DNA from: a virus
Strand: one strand, 5' to 3'
IMG/VR virus record: IMGVR_UViG_3300027970_001598
Location: 1-30,117 of that record
DNA: 30,117 bases
The position numbers and the translations under genes are program-made. Every line of letters starts with the position of its first letter. Position 1 is the stretch's first letter. Shown piece after piece: positions 15,137-24,539 of this stretch. The notes beneath the pieces are model-generated. The model saw nothing but the letters and a program-made list of their open reading frames with translations, did not search any database and had not been told where the DNA came from.

Positions 15137-18100
15137 ATGGCTATAATTAAAACACCTGGCGCTGGCGTTTCGCCTTATGAAACAACCGCTGATGTACCTA
15201 CTACACCTACTACAGGTGCTAATACAGCGGTGTTTGTGTCTGGGCAAGCAGCATTAAATAGTTTGATTACAAGCGGTCAACCCGGGGTGTTTGAAGGAGC
15301 CAATGTTACTATTAACCTTGAAGAACAAAGTTTCAGCACTACCAATCAAGTCACTGCCACTACCAACTATCCGTCAGGTAATACAGGAGAGATACAATAT
15401 AATTCAGGTTTTGAAAGTTTTGCCAGCGATGCTTTTTTTACCTACGCCAACGGCAATGTTATAACACCAGGTATACGCACCAACAATTACTTATATGCTA
15501 ATGGAGCACCATTTTTAGCTGGAGGCAATGCTGCTATTGGCAATTTTGTGTTCACTGGCGATAACATGACCATTAGTCATGCCAATAGTGCATTAAGCAT
15601 AATTGGTAATGGAACTGGTGATATAAATATTTCTGCTAATAGTAACACTTGGGTATTTGCCGCAGATGGTAATCTAACATTCCCTGGTGCAATCACAGGC
15701 GCAGGTAATGTACAGGCCAATTATTTCTTTGGCAATGGTTCACAACTTACAGGTATTGATTCTGCGGCCATATCAAACGGCACCAGCAATGTGCAAGTAT
15801 TCAATAATGGTAATGTCACGGTCAGTGTGGCGTCAAATAATATAGCAACATTTGCAACAACTGGATTGTTAACAACAGGATTAATTTCTAGTACAGGAAA
15901 TGTACAAGCAGCTGGATTTACTTACGCAAATGGTCAACCGGTAGCAGGATCTGGTGCACAAGGCACAACTGGTGCTCAGGGCACAACTGGCGCTCAAGGC
16001 ACAACTGGCGCTCAGGGCGTACAAGGTGTTGAAGGCTTACAAGGTATAACTGGTGCTCAAGGCACAACTGGCGCTCAAGGCACAACTGGTGCTCAAGGTA
16101 CAACTGGTGCTCAGGGCGTACAAGGTGTTGAAGGCTTACAAGGTATAACTGGCGCTCAGGGCACAACTGGCGCTCAGGGCGTACAAGGTGTTGAAGGCTT
16201 ACAAGGTATAACTGGCGCTCAAGGCACAACTGGCGCTCAGGGCACAACTGGCGCTCAGGGCGTACAAGGTGTTGAAGGCTTACAAGGTATAACTGGCGCT
16301 CAAGGCACAACTGGTGCCCAAGGTACAACTGGCGCTCAGGGCGTACAAGGTGTTGAAGGCTTACAAGGTATAACTGGCGCTCAAGGCACAACTGGTGCCC
16401 AAGGTACAACTGGCGCTCAGGGCGTACAAGGTGTTCAGGGTGTTCAGGGTGTTGAAGGCCTTCAGGGTGTGCAAGGTGTACAGGGTGTGCAAGGTATACA
16501 AGGTGTACAAGGTATTCAGGGCGTACAAGGTGTTGAAGGCCTTCAGGGTGTGCAAGGTGTACAGGGTGTGCAAGGTATACAAGGTGTAACTGGCGCTCAA
16601 GGTGTGCAAGGCGTACAGGGTATTCAGGGAGTACAAGGCGTTGAAGGCCTTCAAGGCGTGCAAGGTGTACAAGGAGTTGAAGGCCTCCAGGGTGTGCAAG
16701 GTGTACAAGGTACACAAGGTGTACAAGGTGTACAAGGTGTACAAGCTGCGCAAGGTACACAAGGTGTACAGGGTGTGCAAGGTGTGCAAGGTACACAAGG
16801 TGTAACTAGTGCTCAGGGCACAACTGGCGCACAAGGCACAACCGGTGCTCAAGGTACACAAGGTGTACAAGGGCCAACGCCTGCTGTTGCAGCAGCATTC
16901 AATGTGTGCGGAACCAATAACATTGTAAGTTGTCTTGGTGGTGCAGGTGGTACTGGCACCAATAATTTCTTTGCTGGTGAATGTGCTGGCAGTTGCAATA
17001 CCACCGGCAACCACAACACGTTTATTGGTACCTATGCTGGTTTCTGTAATATCACTGGCAGCAACAACTTCTTTGCTGGTCAGTGTGCCGGTCGTCTCAA
17101 CACTACCGGATCAACAAATATCTTTGTTGGATGTAATTCAGGTTGTGCAGTAAACACAGGTTGTAGTAACACAATCATTGGTTCAATAGTTGGTACAGCT
17201 GGGTTATGCAACACAGTCGTACTGGCAGCAGGTAGCACAGAACGATTGCGAGTAGATTCAACTGGTTTATCTATCAATGGATCACCATTCCCTGCTGTAG
17301 ATTTGTCGGCTATCATGCAAGATGTAATACCTGCGATTAATGGTGTCTATGATATTGGTACAGAGGCATTTGCATGGTATAACGGATATTTTACCAACAG
17401 TTTAGTGATTAATAGCACTTCACTAACCGGCACTGAAGATGGAATGATTTTGGTAGATGCAGATACCATTGTCACCAGTGCTGATATTATAGCAGAGTCT
17501 ATACTGTTTACAGACTTATTCATTACAGACAACATGATCAGACCCTTGGCTACTCCATTGTATGGACTAAGAGAAGTCATAGTGGACGGTGGTTTGCACA
17601 TTATGAGTGAAGATCCAGCGTATTTGAGACTAAGTCAAGAAATTTCACCTATCACAAATGATTATTCCGTACTAGATACATACGGAAGTGAAGGAATGTT
17701 GCGCTTTAATCCTGTAACTAAACAGTTTGAAGGGTACAGCAGCACAGCCTGGGAGCCATTTGCAACAGCTGGTTCAGTTTCTGTGTTTGTGAAAGATACT
17801 AATGTCTTAACTTCCATATCTGGTAACAATTCAAGCACTGGCACCAACAACGTCTTCTTTGGTGCCTGTGCTGGGTTTTGCAACACTACAGGCAGCAATA
17901 ATTTCTTTGCTGGTAAATGTGCTGGATTTTTTAATACCACCGGTAGCTGTAACATTTTCATTGGTCTCTATGCTGGTTACTGTAATAGTGGCCGTTACAA
18001 CAACTTCTTTGGTGCAGGTGCTGGCGCACTCAATAGTGGCTGGTTCAACAACTTCTTTGGTTTAAATGCTGGCCTTTTAAATAGTGGTTGTGACAACAAC

Positions 18101-19825
18101 TTCTTTGGTTTAAATGCTGGCCTTTACAATAGTGGTTGTGACAACAATTTCTTTAGTCGCAATGCTGGTTGCAGCAATACCACTGGCTGTAACAACAACT
18201 TCTTTGGTTCAGGTGCTGGGTTAAGTAACACCACTGGCACCAGCAATAACTTCTTTGGTCTGAGTGCTGGTGCCTGCAACACCACCGGTGTCTTCAACAA
18301 CTTCTTTGGTTCAGAGGCCGGTCTTTGCAACACTATTGGCAACTACAACAACTTCTTTGGCACAGCGTCTGGCCGATTCAATACTACCGGCTGTAGAAAC
18401 AATTTCTTTGGCCCAAGTGCTGGCCTCTGCAACACTACTGGCAGCTATAACAACTTCTTTGGTAGCTGTGCTGGTTGCAATAACATAACAGGATCCAGCA
18501 ACAATTTCATTGGTCAGGATGCTGGACTTTGTGCTACCGGCGGCAACTGGAACAACTTTATTGGTTCAGGTGCTGGTTTATGCAACACCACCGGCAGCCT
18601 CAACAATTTCTTTGGTCTGAGTGCTGGTTCTCGCAACACCACTGGCAGCAACAACAACTTCTTTGGAAACAGTGCTGGTTCCAATAATACCACTGGCAGC
18701 TATAACACCTTTATTGGTGCTTATGCTGGTAGTTCAAATACCACTGGCAGCTATAATACCTTTATTGGTCTCCGCGCAGGTCTCTGTAATACTACCGGTA
18801 GCAACAACTTCTTTGCTGGTCGGTGTGCTGGTTACAACAACACTACTGGCAACTACAACTTCTTTGCTGGCGCATGTGCTGGATTCTACAACACTACTGG
18901 AAGCCACAACACGTTTATTGGTGCCTGTGCTGGATACAAAAACACCACCGGCAGCAATAACTTCTTTGTTGGGTGCTATGCTGGTGCCTGCAACACCACT
19001 GGCAGTCACAACAACTTCTTTGGTTTAGGTGCTGGTTCGTGTAATACAACTGGCAGCAACAACACGTTCATTGGTTCAAATGCTGGTCGCAATAACACCA
19101 TTGGTATTGCCAACAACTTCATTGGTGCCTATGCTGGTTTTTGCAACACCAGTGGCAGCAACAACAACTTCTTTGGTCCTAGTGCTGGGACATACAATAC
19201 CACTGGCAGCAATAACTTCTTTGCTGGGTTCTGTGCTGGTGCCTGTAATACCACCGGCTGCCATAACACGTTCATTGGTTTCTGTGCTGGTTACAGAAAC
19301 ACCATTGGCAGCAATAACTTCTTTGCTGGGTTCTGTGCTGGTTTTTGCAACACCACTGGTACTAACAACTTGTTTTTTGGTTGTAATTCTGGTGTTGGTA
19401 CATTTGGTCTTGCAAACATTACCACAGAAAGCAATAGAATCATCATGGGCAATTGTTTACATGCCTGTGCTCAGATTCAAGTTGCCTGGACAGCAGTGTC
19501 TGATATTCGTGACAAGTGCATATTTGGTAGTGTTCCACATGGTCGTGGATTTTTACAAAAAATCAATCCAGTTAAGTTTGCATTCAAAGACCGAAACACT
19601 GGCTGTTTAACTGACATAGTTGGCAAATATCGTTATGGATTCTCTGCACAAGAAATCCTAGCAGTTGAAGGTGACAAACCAGTCATAGCCAGCAATGAAG
19701 ACCCAGACAAACTACAGCTGACTAGCGATTATCTAGTACCAGTTTTGGTAAATGCTATCAAAGAACTAAGTGCTGAATTGGATGCACTGAAAGAAAGAGT
19801 AGCATCGCTGGAATTAAAATCTTGA
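15137..19825 (+). CDS. Giant tail fiber / adhesin B, paralog of fiber A, with S74 chaperone
   Basis: 1562 residues. The N-terminus [17 protein letters not shown] and residues up to ~190 match fiber A, so both probably dock to the same virion site. Order: shared N-terminal part including one WxFxxDGNLxFP motif (~residue 171-183); collagen-like stalk 273-581; three or four NTTG repeats; a distinct middle domain (~675-895) containing [17 protein letters not shown], a phrase like those between repeats in phage fibers; about 30 NTTG repeats (~905-1420); S74 chaperone beginning SDIRDK with predicted self-cleavage before Ser-1455; coiled-coil end [10 protein letters not shown]. Unlike fiber A there is no added tip after the coiled coil. 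Good AAGGAAA upstream of the chosen ATG. Confidence 0.9.
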   Translation: MAIIKTPGAGVSPYETTADVPTTPTTGANTAVFVSGQAALNSLITSGQPGVFEGANVTINLEEQSFSTTNQVTATTNYPSGNTGEIQYNSGFESFASDAFFTYANGNVITPGIRTNNYLYANGAPFLAGGNAAIGNFVFTGDNMTISHANSALSIIGNGTGDINISANSNTWVFAADGNLTFPGAITGAGNVQANYFFGNGSQLTGIDSAAISNGTSNVQVFNNGNVTVSVASNNIATFATTGLLTTGLISSTGNVQAAGFTYANGQPVAGSGAQGTTGAQGTTGAQGTTGAQGVQGVEGLQGITGAQGTTGAQGTTGAQGTTGAQGVQGVEGLQGITGAQGTTGAQGVQGVEGLQGITGAQGTTGAQGTTGAQGVQGVEGLQGITGAQGTTGAQGTTGAQGVQGVEGLQGITGAQGTTGAQGTTGAQGVQGVQGVQGVEGLQGVQGVQGVQGIQGVQGIQGVQGVEGLQGVQGVQGVQGIQGVTGAQGVQGVQGIQGVQGVEGLQGVQGVQGVEGLQGVQGVQGTQGVQGVQGVQAAQGTQGVQGVQGVQGTQGVTSAQGTTGAQGTTGAQGTQGVQGPTPAVAAAFNVCGTNNIVSCLGGAGGTGTNNFFAGECAGSCNTTGNHNTFIGTYAGFCNITGSNNFFAGQCAGRLNTTGSTNIFVGCNSGCAVNTGCSNTIIGSIVGTAGLCNTVVLAAGSTERLRVDSTGLSINGSPFPAVDLSAIMQDVIPAINGVYDIGTEAFAWYNGYFTNSLVINSTSLTGTEDGMILVDADTIVTSADIIAESILFTDLFITDNMIRPLATPLYGLREVIVDGGLHIMSEDPAYLRLSQEISPITNDYSVLDTYGSEGMLRFNPVTKQFEGYSSTAWEPFATAGSVSVFVKDTNVLTSISGNNSSTGTNNVFFGACAGFCNTTGSNNFFAGKCAGFFNTTGSCNIFIGLYAGYCNSGRYNNFFGAGAGALNSGWFNNFFGLNAGLLNSGCDNNFFGLNAGLYNSGCDNNFFSRNAGCSNTTGCNNNFFGSGAGLSNTTGTSNNFFGLSAGACNTTGVFNNFFGSEAGLCNTIGNYNNFFGTASGRFNTTGCRNNFFGPSAGLCNTTGSYNNFFGSCAGCNNITGSSNNFIGQDAGLCATGGNWNNFIGSGAGLCNTTGSLNNFFGLSAGSRNTTGSNNNFFGNSAGSNNTTGSYNTFIGAYAGSSNTTGSYNTFIGLRAGLCNTTGSNNFFAGRCAGYNNTTGNYNFFAGACAGFYNTTGSHNTFIGACAGYKNTTGSNNFFVGCYAGACNTTGSHNNFFGLGAGSCNTTGSNNTFIGSNAGRNNTIGIANNFIGAYAGFCNTSGSNNNFFGPSAGTYNTTGSNNFFAGFCAGACNTTGCHNTFIGFCAGYRNTIGSNNFFAGFCAGFCNTTGTNNLFFGCNSGVGTFGLANITTESNRIIMGNCLHACAQIQVAWTAVSDIRDKCIFGSVPHGRGFLQKINPVKFAFKDRNTGCLTDIVGKYRYGFSAQEILAVEGDKPVIASNEDPDKLQLTSDYLVPVLVNAIKELSAELDALKERVASLELKS
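15953..16879 (+). repeat. Collagen-like Gly-X-X repeat of fiber B (103 triplets)
   Basis: 309 residues in G-X-Y register, nearly twice as long as in fiber A. The first half alternates [12 protein letters not shown] with GVQGVEGLQ blocks. The second half is mostly GVQ, GIQ, GTQ and GLQ, with many exact short DNA repeats. Two Gly positions are replaced: Ala near 16744 (GVQ-AAQ-GTQ) and Ser at 16808-16810 (GVT-SAQ-GTT), the latter at the same place as in fiber A. Confidence 0.93.
17845..19395 (+). repeat. NTTG/FFG/AG 51-base repeat array of fiber B
   Basis: About 30 in-frame units near 17 residues, consensus [17 protein letters not shown], following a short first set of three to four units at about 16960-17130. 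Codon use is uniform (AACAACTTCTTTGGT recurring). Cys is again frequent at the two fixed places. The array ends at the beta-rich linker before the S74 domain. Confidence 0.9.
19784..19825 (+). repeat. Left member of a direct repeat flanking the AT-rich glycan cassette (fiber 3' end)
   Basis: The last 14 codons of fiber B ([13 protein letters not shown] and stop) recur, slightly decayed and one codon shorter, at 25222-25260. In between lie the six genes from 19854 to 25218. Confidence 0.75.
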
Positions 19826-19853
19826 ACAAAAATAATTCTGATAAAAAAGTATA

Positions 19854-20543
19854 ATGAAAAAAAATGATTTTGATCAACTTAAAAATTCTTGGAATACATA
19901 TGGAAAAACTGAACCATTTTGGGCAGTTCTAACAAGCGAAAATTTCAAACAACATAATCTAAATGAAAGTGAATTATCTAAATTTTATCAATCAGGTAAA
20001 CATACGATTGACAGACTTGAAAAAATATTAAATCAACATCAATCTACATTCGAGGATAAATTAGTTTTGGATTTTGGATGCGGGGTAGGCAGACTTACCA
20101 AACCCTGCTTGGAAATTTGTAAGAAAATTTATGGTTTGGACATTGGCCAATCTTATTTAGATATTGCAAAAAAAACAGTTCCCACCGGAGAGTTTTTTTT
20201 AGTAGACAATTTTAACAAATTACCAGATCTTCCATCCAATCCTGATATTATTTACAGCATAATAACACTTCAACACAATAGACCAATGTTGATGAAATTA
20301 TATGTATTTTTATTGCTTAAATCTTTGAATAAATATGGAATAGCACTATTGCATATCCCATACAAAGTTAATAATTATATTTCTCATAATGACAACCACC
20401 ATAGAATGGAAATGCATTTTTTAGAAAAATCTGAAGTTAGAAAAATAGTTAATACTGTTGGCTGTCAAATATTAGACACAGTTGAAACAAAGTATTGTGG
20501 AGAAAGCATTTTTGACTGCATTTATGTGATTAGAAAAATATGA
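19854..20543 (+). CDS. Class I SAM-dependent methyltransferase
   Basis: 229 residues. Motif I is VLDFGCGVGRLT (residues 71-82), the glycine-rich loop that binds S-adenosylmethionine; the acidic end of the next strand is Asp-96 in YGLDIGQS; IIYSIITLQHN (132-142) fits the post-III region of the Methyltransf_11/25 type. The substrate cannot be read from sequence. It is the first gene of an AT-rich cassette and overlaps the next glycosyltransferase by 4 bases (ATGA), indicating translational coupling, so a sugar O-methyltransferase is a reasonable guess. The ribosome site is weak. It starts 28 bases after the fiber B stop with no terminator seen, so it may be read through from the fiber gene. Confidence 0.82.
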   Translation: MKKNDFDQLKNSWNTYGKTEPFWAVLTSENFKQHNLNESELSKFYQSGKHTIDRLEKILNQHQSTFEDKLVLDFGCGVGRLTKPCLEICKKIYGLDIGQSYLDIAKKTVPTGEFFLVDNFNKLPDLPSNPDIIYSIITLQHNRPMLMKLYVFLLLKSLNKYGIALLHIPYKVNNYISHNDNHHRMEMHFLEKSEVRKIVNTVGCQILDTVETKYCGESIFDCIYVIRKI

Positions 20544-22084
20544 TTCCAAATACATTATGGCAAACCTGGAAAACAAAAGAAATACCAGTTTCTTTAAAAC
20601 AACAGTGTGATTCCTGGAGTTTTAGTAATCCACAATTATCCAGGAATTTGTTTAACGACAGTGATTGTGACAAGTTTATCCTAGATAATTTTGGTGAGGA
20701 AGTGCATATGTTATATGTTTCGCTTCCTCAACCAATTATGCGAGCTGATTTTTGGCGGTTAGCTGTGGTTTACATAAATGGTGGTTATTACTCAGACTTA
20801 GATATCACATGCACTAAACAACTTTCATCATTTTCAAATTCATCAGCTGAGATTGTGTTGATGAAAGAGCTTGATAACATTGCCAATTTCTTTTTTGGTG
20901 CAACGCCAAAACATCCAGTTTTAAAATTGGCACTGGATTATATGATCGAAGAAGCAAGGTCAATCACTGATAAAGAAACACAGTCGTATGGCATGCATAG
21001 CCTTCACCGTGCTGTTCGAGAGCACTACTCAGTGATAGGAACTGACTTTCCTAACAATCAACATGTTCAGATTTTAAACAATGAACAACTCAAAGCTGAC
21101 CGCATTCTTATTCACAGCGCAGCAAGTATTATGAATACTTCAGCCGACTATACTTCTTGGCGAGCCACTGATAAAGTCATGCAAGATAAAAGATCACATG
21201 CATGCAACGTTTTATTTTTTACTACTTTCAACGATAACGGGTATGATTTATATGGTAAGACGTGGATTGAAACTTTCGTAAAAATTGCCAATTACTATCC
21301 ATCAATAAAGGCCAAGATCTATTACGAAGGCCGCCGGCCGCCAATTATGCATCCTAATATTACCTATGTTAGTTTCACCAAAGAGATTCCTTATCATAAG
21401 GTGTGGAAAGATCAATTGCACAAAAGGTCAAATCACGACGACTACGTGAAGACTATGATTGAACGATTCAGTTACAAATCATTTGTTATTCAAGATGTTT
21501 TAAACAAACACACCGATGATTATCTAATTTGGCTCGATGGTGACTGTGTATTCAAGGCAGCAGACTACAGCAACTTTCCTAAGAATTTATTGGGTGATAA
21601 GTTCTTGGCATGTCAGGTTGAAGAGAATCACGATTTGAACCACGTTGAAAGTGGTATCTTAATTTTCAACGGTAAACATCCTGATACCCAAAGATTCAAC
21701 GAAAGATTCATTAAAAACTATACATTTGAAGAGCTTCTTCCTATGGGTCAACCCTACGATGGATTTGTTGTGTTTAGATCACTATTAATGTCTGGTCTAA
21801 AATATGTAAATCTCAATGATGGTTATGGTCGCGGCGGCATTCAATCTGATCCAAATTGCACATTCCAACATCCAGATATCAAGGTCAAGTTCATTCATAA
21901 CATTGGATGGACAGGAAAACATCAATACGAAAACTGGGAAAAAGTTTTTGATAACGACGATATATTCAAAAAGGTAAAAGGATTTTTATTTGGTCAATCA
22001 ACAGTGACTATTGCTCATCGCAAAAAAGTCAACAACGAGAAGTTAAAAAACCTATTACAAAAAAGAGCTAGTATTAAAAGATGA
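20540..22084 (+). CDS. Two-domain glycosyltransferase (GT32-like plus second GT-A-like domain)
   Basis: 514 residues. The N-terminal half is a Gly_transf_sug (GT32-like) domain: IPNTLWQTWKTKEIP, the RADFWRLAVVYINGGYY block and the metal-binding DXD as SDLDITC (Asp-86, Asp-88). The second half (~residue 220-514) begins ACNVLFFTTFNDNGYDLYGK and holds its own acidic motif, IWLDGDCVF (331-338), followed by VESGILIFNG and a long C-terminal part, consistent with another GT-A transferase. Two active domains in one chain would allow two successive sugar additions, which is inference. The start overlaps the methyltransferase stop by 4 bases. The gap after it to 22173 is 88 bases with nothing recognisable. 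Confidence 0.83.
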   Translation: MIPNTLWQTWKTKEIPVSLKQQCDSWSFSNPQLSRNLFNDSDCDKFILDNFGEEVHMLYVSLPQPIMRADFWRLAVVYINGGYYSDLDITCTKQLSSFSNSSAEIVLMKELDNIANFFFGATPKHPVLKLALDYMIEEARSITDKETQSYGMHSLHRAVREHYSVIGTDFPNNQHVQILNNEQLKADRILIHSAASIMNTSADYTSWRATDKVMQDKRSHACNVLFFTTFNDNGYDLYGKTWIETFVKIANYYPSIKAKIYYEGRRPPIMHPNITYVSFTKEIPYHKVWKDQLHKRSNHDDYVKTMIERFSYKSFVIQDVLNKHTDDYLIWLDGDCVFKAADYSNFPKNLLGDKFLACQVEENHDLNHVESGILIFNGKHPDTQRFNERFIKNYTFEELLPMGQPYDGFVVFRSLLMSGLKYVNLNDGYGRGGIQSDPNCTFQHPDIKVKFIHNIGWTGKHQYENWEKVFDNDDIFKKVKGFLFGQSTVTIAHRKKVNNEKLKNLLQKRASIKR

Positions 22085-22172
22085 ATCCAACATATATAAG
22101 ATTTAAAAAACTTGGGTAAGTCATTGGGATGAAAAATAACACGAAGCATTTTAAAATAGACAGAATCAAATT

Positions 22173-22955
22173 ATGAAAATTTTACCAACATCTCTAGAAC
22201 CAGTGGACACACCTACCCGTAGTCATTTAATTCCAAAGGTCATATACCAGACATGGAAATCTAATAATCTGACAGATTACTTGCACGATTGTGCTTATAC
22301 GTGGATAAGTAAAAACCCTGATTATAGATATGAGTTTTTTGATGATGCTAGGTTAGAAAAATTCGTGCATGACTTTGATTGTAGCAATTTTACGTTTACT
22401 CGTGACGATATGTTAAGAGCATTCAATAGCTATGCTCACCCAGTAGGCAAGGCTGATATATGGCGGTATTTTGTAATATATGCCAATGGTGGAGTGTATA
22501 TGGACATTGATACAAAGTGTGCTACACCTTTAAGTAAATACGTGGATGACACAGACACGTATGTTACTGGTATTGATCCAGCGAGAGGCATACATCAATG
22601 GGGTATTATCATGAGCGCAAAGCACCCATTTATGAAACACACAATTGAAAACGCCATAAAGTGTACGCTTACTCGCACAAGAGTACCGGGCACCGAGAAG
22701 GAAAATGATAATTTAGAAGTATACACCGGCCCTTGGGTTATGAATTATAGTATTAAGAAACTTTTAAATATACGACCAGAAAGACACTTTGGTGCTGGCA
22801 CCTCTACTGTAATGATTGAAGGAAGCAAATATAGGATAAAGATACTTCCAAAACCTCTCATGAATGGTCATGTTGGCTTTGACCATGCAAGATATCTGCA
22901 AAATTTAAGAGATCATAATATACCTTATTGGTCAAATACTCGGCTATGGAAGTAA
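22173..22955 (+). CDS. GT32-like glycosyltransferase (DXD sugar transferase)
   Basis: 260 residues. Clear Gly_transf_sug features: IPKVIYQTWKSNNL (20-33), the acceptor-side helix, GKADIWRYFVIYANGGVY (92-109) and the DXD motif MDIDTKC (Asp-111, Asp-113), which binds the metal and nucleotide sugar. The C-terminal part contains IMSAKHPF and GPWVMNYS, typical of the family. The family includes mannosyl- and galactosyl-type enzymes, and donor specificity cannot be inferred. It is closely similar in layout to the gene at 23631. Its stop overlaps the next start by 10 bases. The DNA is AT-rich with few GC-ending codons compared with the head genes. Confidence 0.87.
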   Translation: MKILPTSLEPVDTPTRSHLIPKVIYQTWKSNNLTDYLHDCAYTWISKNPDYRYEFFDDARLEKFVHDFDCSNFTFTRDDMLRAFNSYAHPVGKADIWRYFVIYANGGVYMDIDTKCATPLSKYVDDTDTYVTGIDPARGIHQWGIIMSAKHPFMKHTIENAIKCTLTRTRVPGTEKENDNLEVYTGPWVMNYSIKKLLNIRPERHFGAGTSTVMIEGSKYRIKILPKPLMNGHVGFDHARYLQNLRDHNIPYWSNTRLWK

Positions 22956-23647
22956 CTAAAAATATATTTCAGATATTCATCTCAGAGAATGATAAGTTGT
23001 CTAACTTATCAAATGAATTAATTGAGAAAACAAATAAAGTTAAATCTGTGTATAGCGATTATAATTATACACTGTATGATAACTCAATGCTTTTAAACTT
23101 CTTATCAAGTTTTGATAAAGAGACTTTAAACAGTTACAACACGATTAAGCCATACGCATTTAAAGCGGACTTAGCCAGGTATTGTTTACTGTACGAATAT
23201 GGAGGATGGTACTTTGATATTAGTTTAGCCCCCGAACACAAACTGGAGTTTGACAATTCTGTAGATGCTTTAATAATTAAAAATCATCAAATAAACACTA
23301 TTGAAAACTGCGTCATGTACTTTAAACCAAAAAGTCAATTTTTGCTTGATGCAATCAACCAAATAAACTTTCATGTGTTGAGAAGATACTATGGATATAT
23401 ACCGCTACACGTGACTGGTCCTGGATTACTTACAAGAATTTATAATAGATATAATACTGATTATTTTAGTAACTATAGATTTGGATCATTTGTTGACCTT
23501 TCAATTCAACAGTTTGTGTGTAAGTACGATGATAAGATATTTGCTAGATTTAAGTTTCCTGAAATAAGAGGGCTGAGTCATTTAGGTGCCACGGGTACTA
23601 ATAACTATGAAACAATGTGGAGGAATAAAGATGTTTACAAGCACTAA
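22946..23647 (+). CDS. GT32-like glycosyltransferase with altered DXD (DIS)
   Basis: 233 residues from ATG 22946 (a TTG at 22928 would add six). It keeps the family plan: NIFQIFISEN at the start, a Y-x-Y-x-L-Y-D strand, the conserved FKADLARYCLLYEYGG (72-87) and WYFDIS (88-93). The second Asp of the DXD motif is Ser (Asp-91, Ile, Ser-93), whereas the paralogs on both sides have DID. The later NCVMYFKPKSQFLLDAI and HVTGPGLLTRIY stretches fit the family. It may be a diverged active enzyme, as some GT-A proteins tolerate variation here, or a non-catalytic partner. It overlaps both neighbours, so the three genes form a coupled set. Confidence 0.78.
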   Translation: MEVTKNIFQIFISENDKLSNLSNELIEKTNKVKSVYSDYNYTLYDNSMLLNFLSSFDKETLNSYNTIKPYAFKADLARYCLLYEYGGWYFDISLAPEHKLEFDNSVDALIIKNHQINTIENCVMYFKPKSQFLLDAINQINFHVLRRYYGYIPLHVTGPGLLTRIYNRYNTDYFSNYRFGSFVDLSIQQFVCKYDDKIFARFKFPEIRGLSHLGATGTNNYETMWRNKDVYKH

Positions 23648-24539
23648 TACAATACCAACATCTATACCTCCTAGGATCTCTAACGTTAGTTACCAAAAGA
23701 TTCCAAGAATAATACACCAGACGTTTAAAAAAAACACGGTGACTGATATTTTTTATCATAACGTCAGATCCTTTATAGACTTAAACCCCGAGTATCAATA
23801 TGAGTTTTACGATGACGAACGGGTGAAACAATTTATTGAAAATTTTGATTGCACTGAGTTTGCTTTTGATAGAAACACACTTATAAAAGCATATAATGAT
23901 ATAAAGCCGGGAGCAGGTAAAGCTGATATCTTTAGGTATCTTGTGATATACGAATTAGGTGGAGTCTATATAGACATTGACTCACGATGTGTTAAGCCTT
24001 TATCAAATTCAATAGATAGTGATTCAGACATAGTAACTTGTGTGCAAGGCGTTGCATACAATCACGACAATCACGAAGATAGATGGTATCACCTTTTTCC
24101 ACAGTGGATATTAATGTATTCTCCTAAATCAATCATAATGAAGGATATAATTGAAGTGTGCATAAACGCCGTGTCAACTAGAACTCCGGTTCCAAATTCA
24201 GAGAGTTGCAAGAATACGCTGGAAAAATATACTGGTATATGTTGCAGTAACTACGTATATAGATCAATCTTCAAATTTCGAAGCGTGGAACAAGAGGCCC
24301 GGCTAACACCAAGAAAATTTAATATAAAATACAAGGGTAGGCAATATAATATTTCTATCTTACCGTGTGTACCACACTTGTTTAACGATAGCATTATAAG
24401 CAAGTATATAGGAAACGTCAGCATAAATCAAGCTACATACACAAAAGAAGAAGCAATGATTCACATTGATACTTACCAATGTGAATTAATTAAAAATGAT
24501 TCCGTACACTGGCTGAATCAGTCTGTTTTTAATGATTAA
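23631..24539 (+). CDS. GT32-like glycosyltransferase (DXD sugar transferase)
   Basis: 302 residues starting MFTSTNTIPTSIPPR; GGAGG 8 bases upstream supports this ATG over upstream in-frame starts. IPRIIHQTFKKNTV (24-37), YEFYDDERVKQFI (57-69), GKADIFRYLVIYELGGVY (96-113) and the DXD motif IDIDSRC (Asp-115, Asp-117) define the Gly_transf_sug fold. It closely parallels the gene at 22173, so the two arose by duplication; the DIS variant lies between them. The ~40 residues past the usual C-terminus (KEEAMIHIDTYQCELIK...) are extra. It overlaps the previous gene by 17 bases and the following sulfotransferase start by 8 bases. Confidence 0.87.
   Translation: MFTSTNTIPTSIPPRISNVSYQKIPRIIHQTFKKNTVTDIFYHNVRSFIDLNPEYQYEFYDDERVKQFIENFDCTEFAFDRNTLIKAYNDIKPGAGKADIFRYLVIYELGGVYIDIDSRCVKPLSNSIDSDSDIVTCVQGVAYNHDNHEDRWYHLFPQWILMYSPKSIIMKDIIEVCINAVSTRTPVPNSESCKNTLEKYTGICCSNYVYRSIFKFRSVEQEARLTPRKFNIKYKGRQYNISILPCVPHLFNDSIISKYIGNVSINQATYTKEEAMIHIDTYQCELIKNDSVHWLNQSVFND

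Noticed and set aside
9785-19395. 51-base regular repeats as a CRISPR array
   Set aside because: Units are tandem without unique spacers, are in frame inside large genes and encode a known fiber repeat type.
22928-22945. Earlier TTG start for the DIS glycosyltransferase
   Set aside because: The ATG at 22946 fits the family start better and has the usual overlap with the gene before; the same logic rejects TTG 13526 for the TPR-glycosyltransferase and the start at 23586 for the third GT32-like gene.
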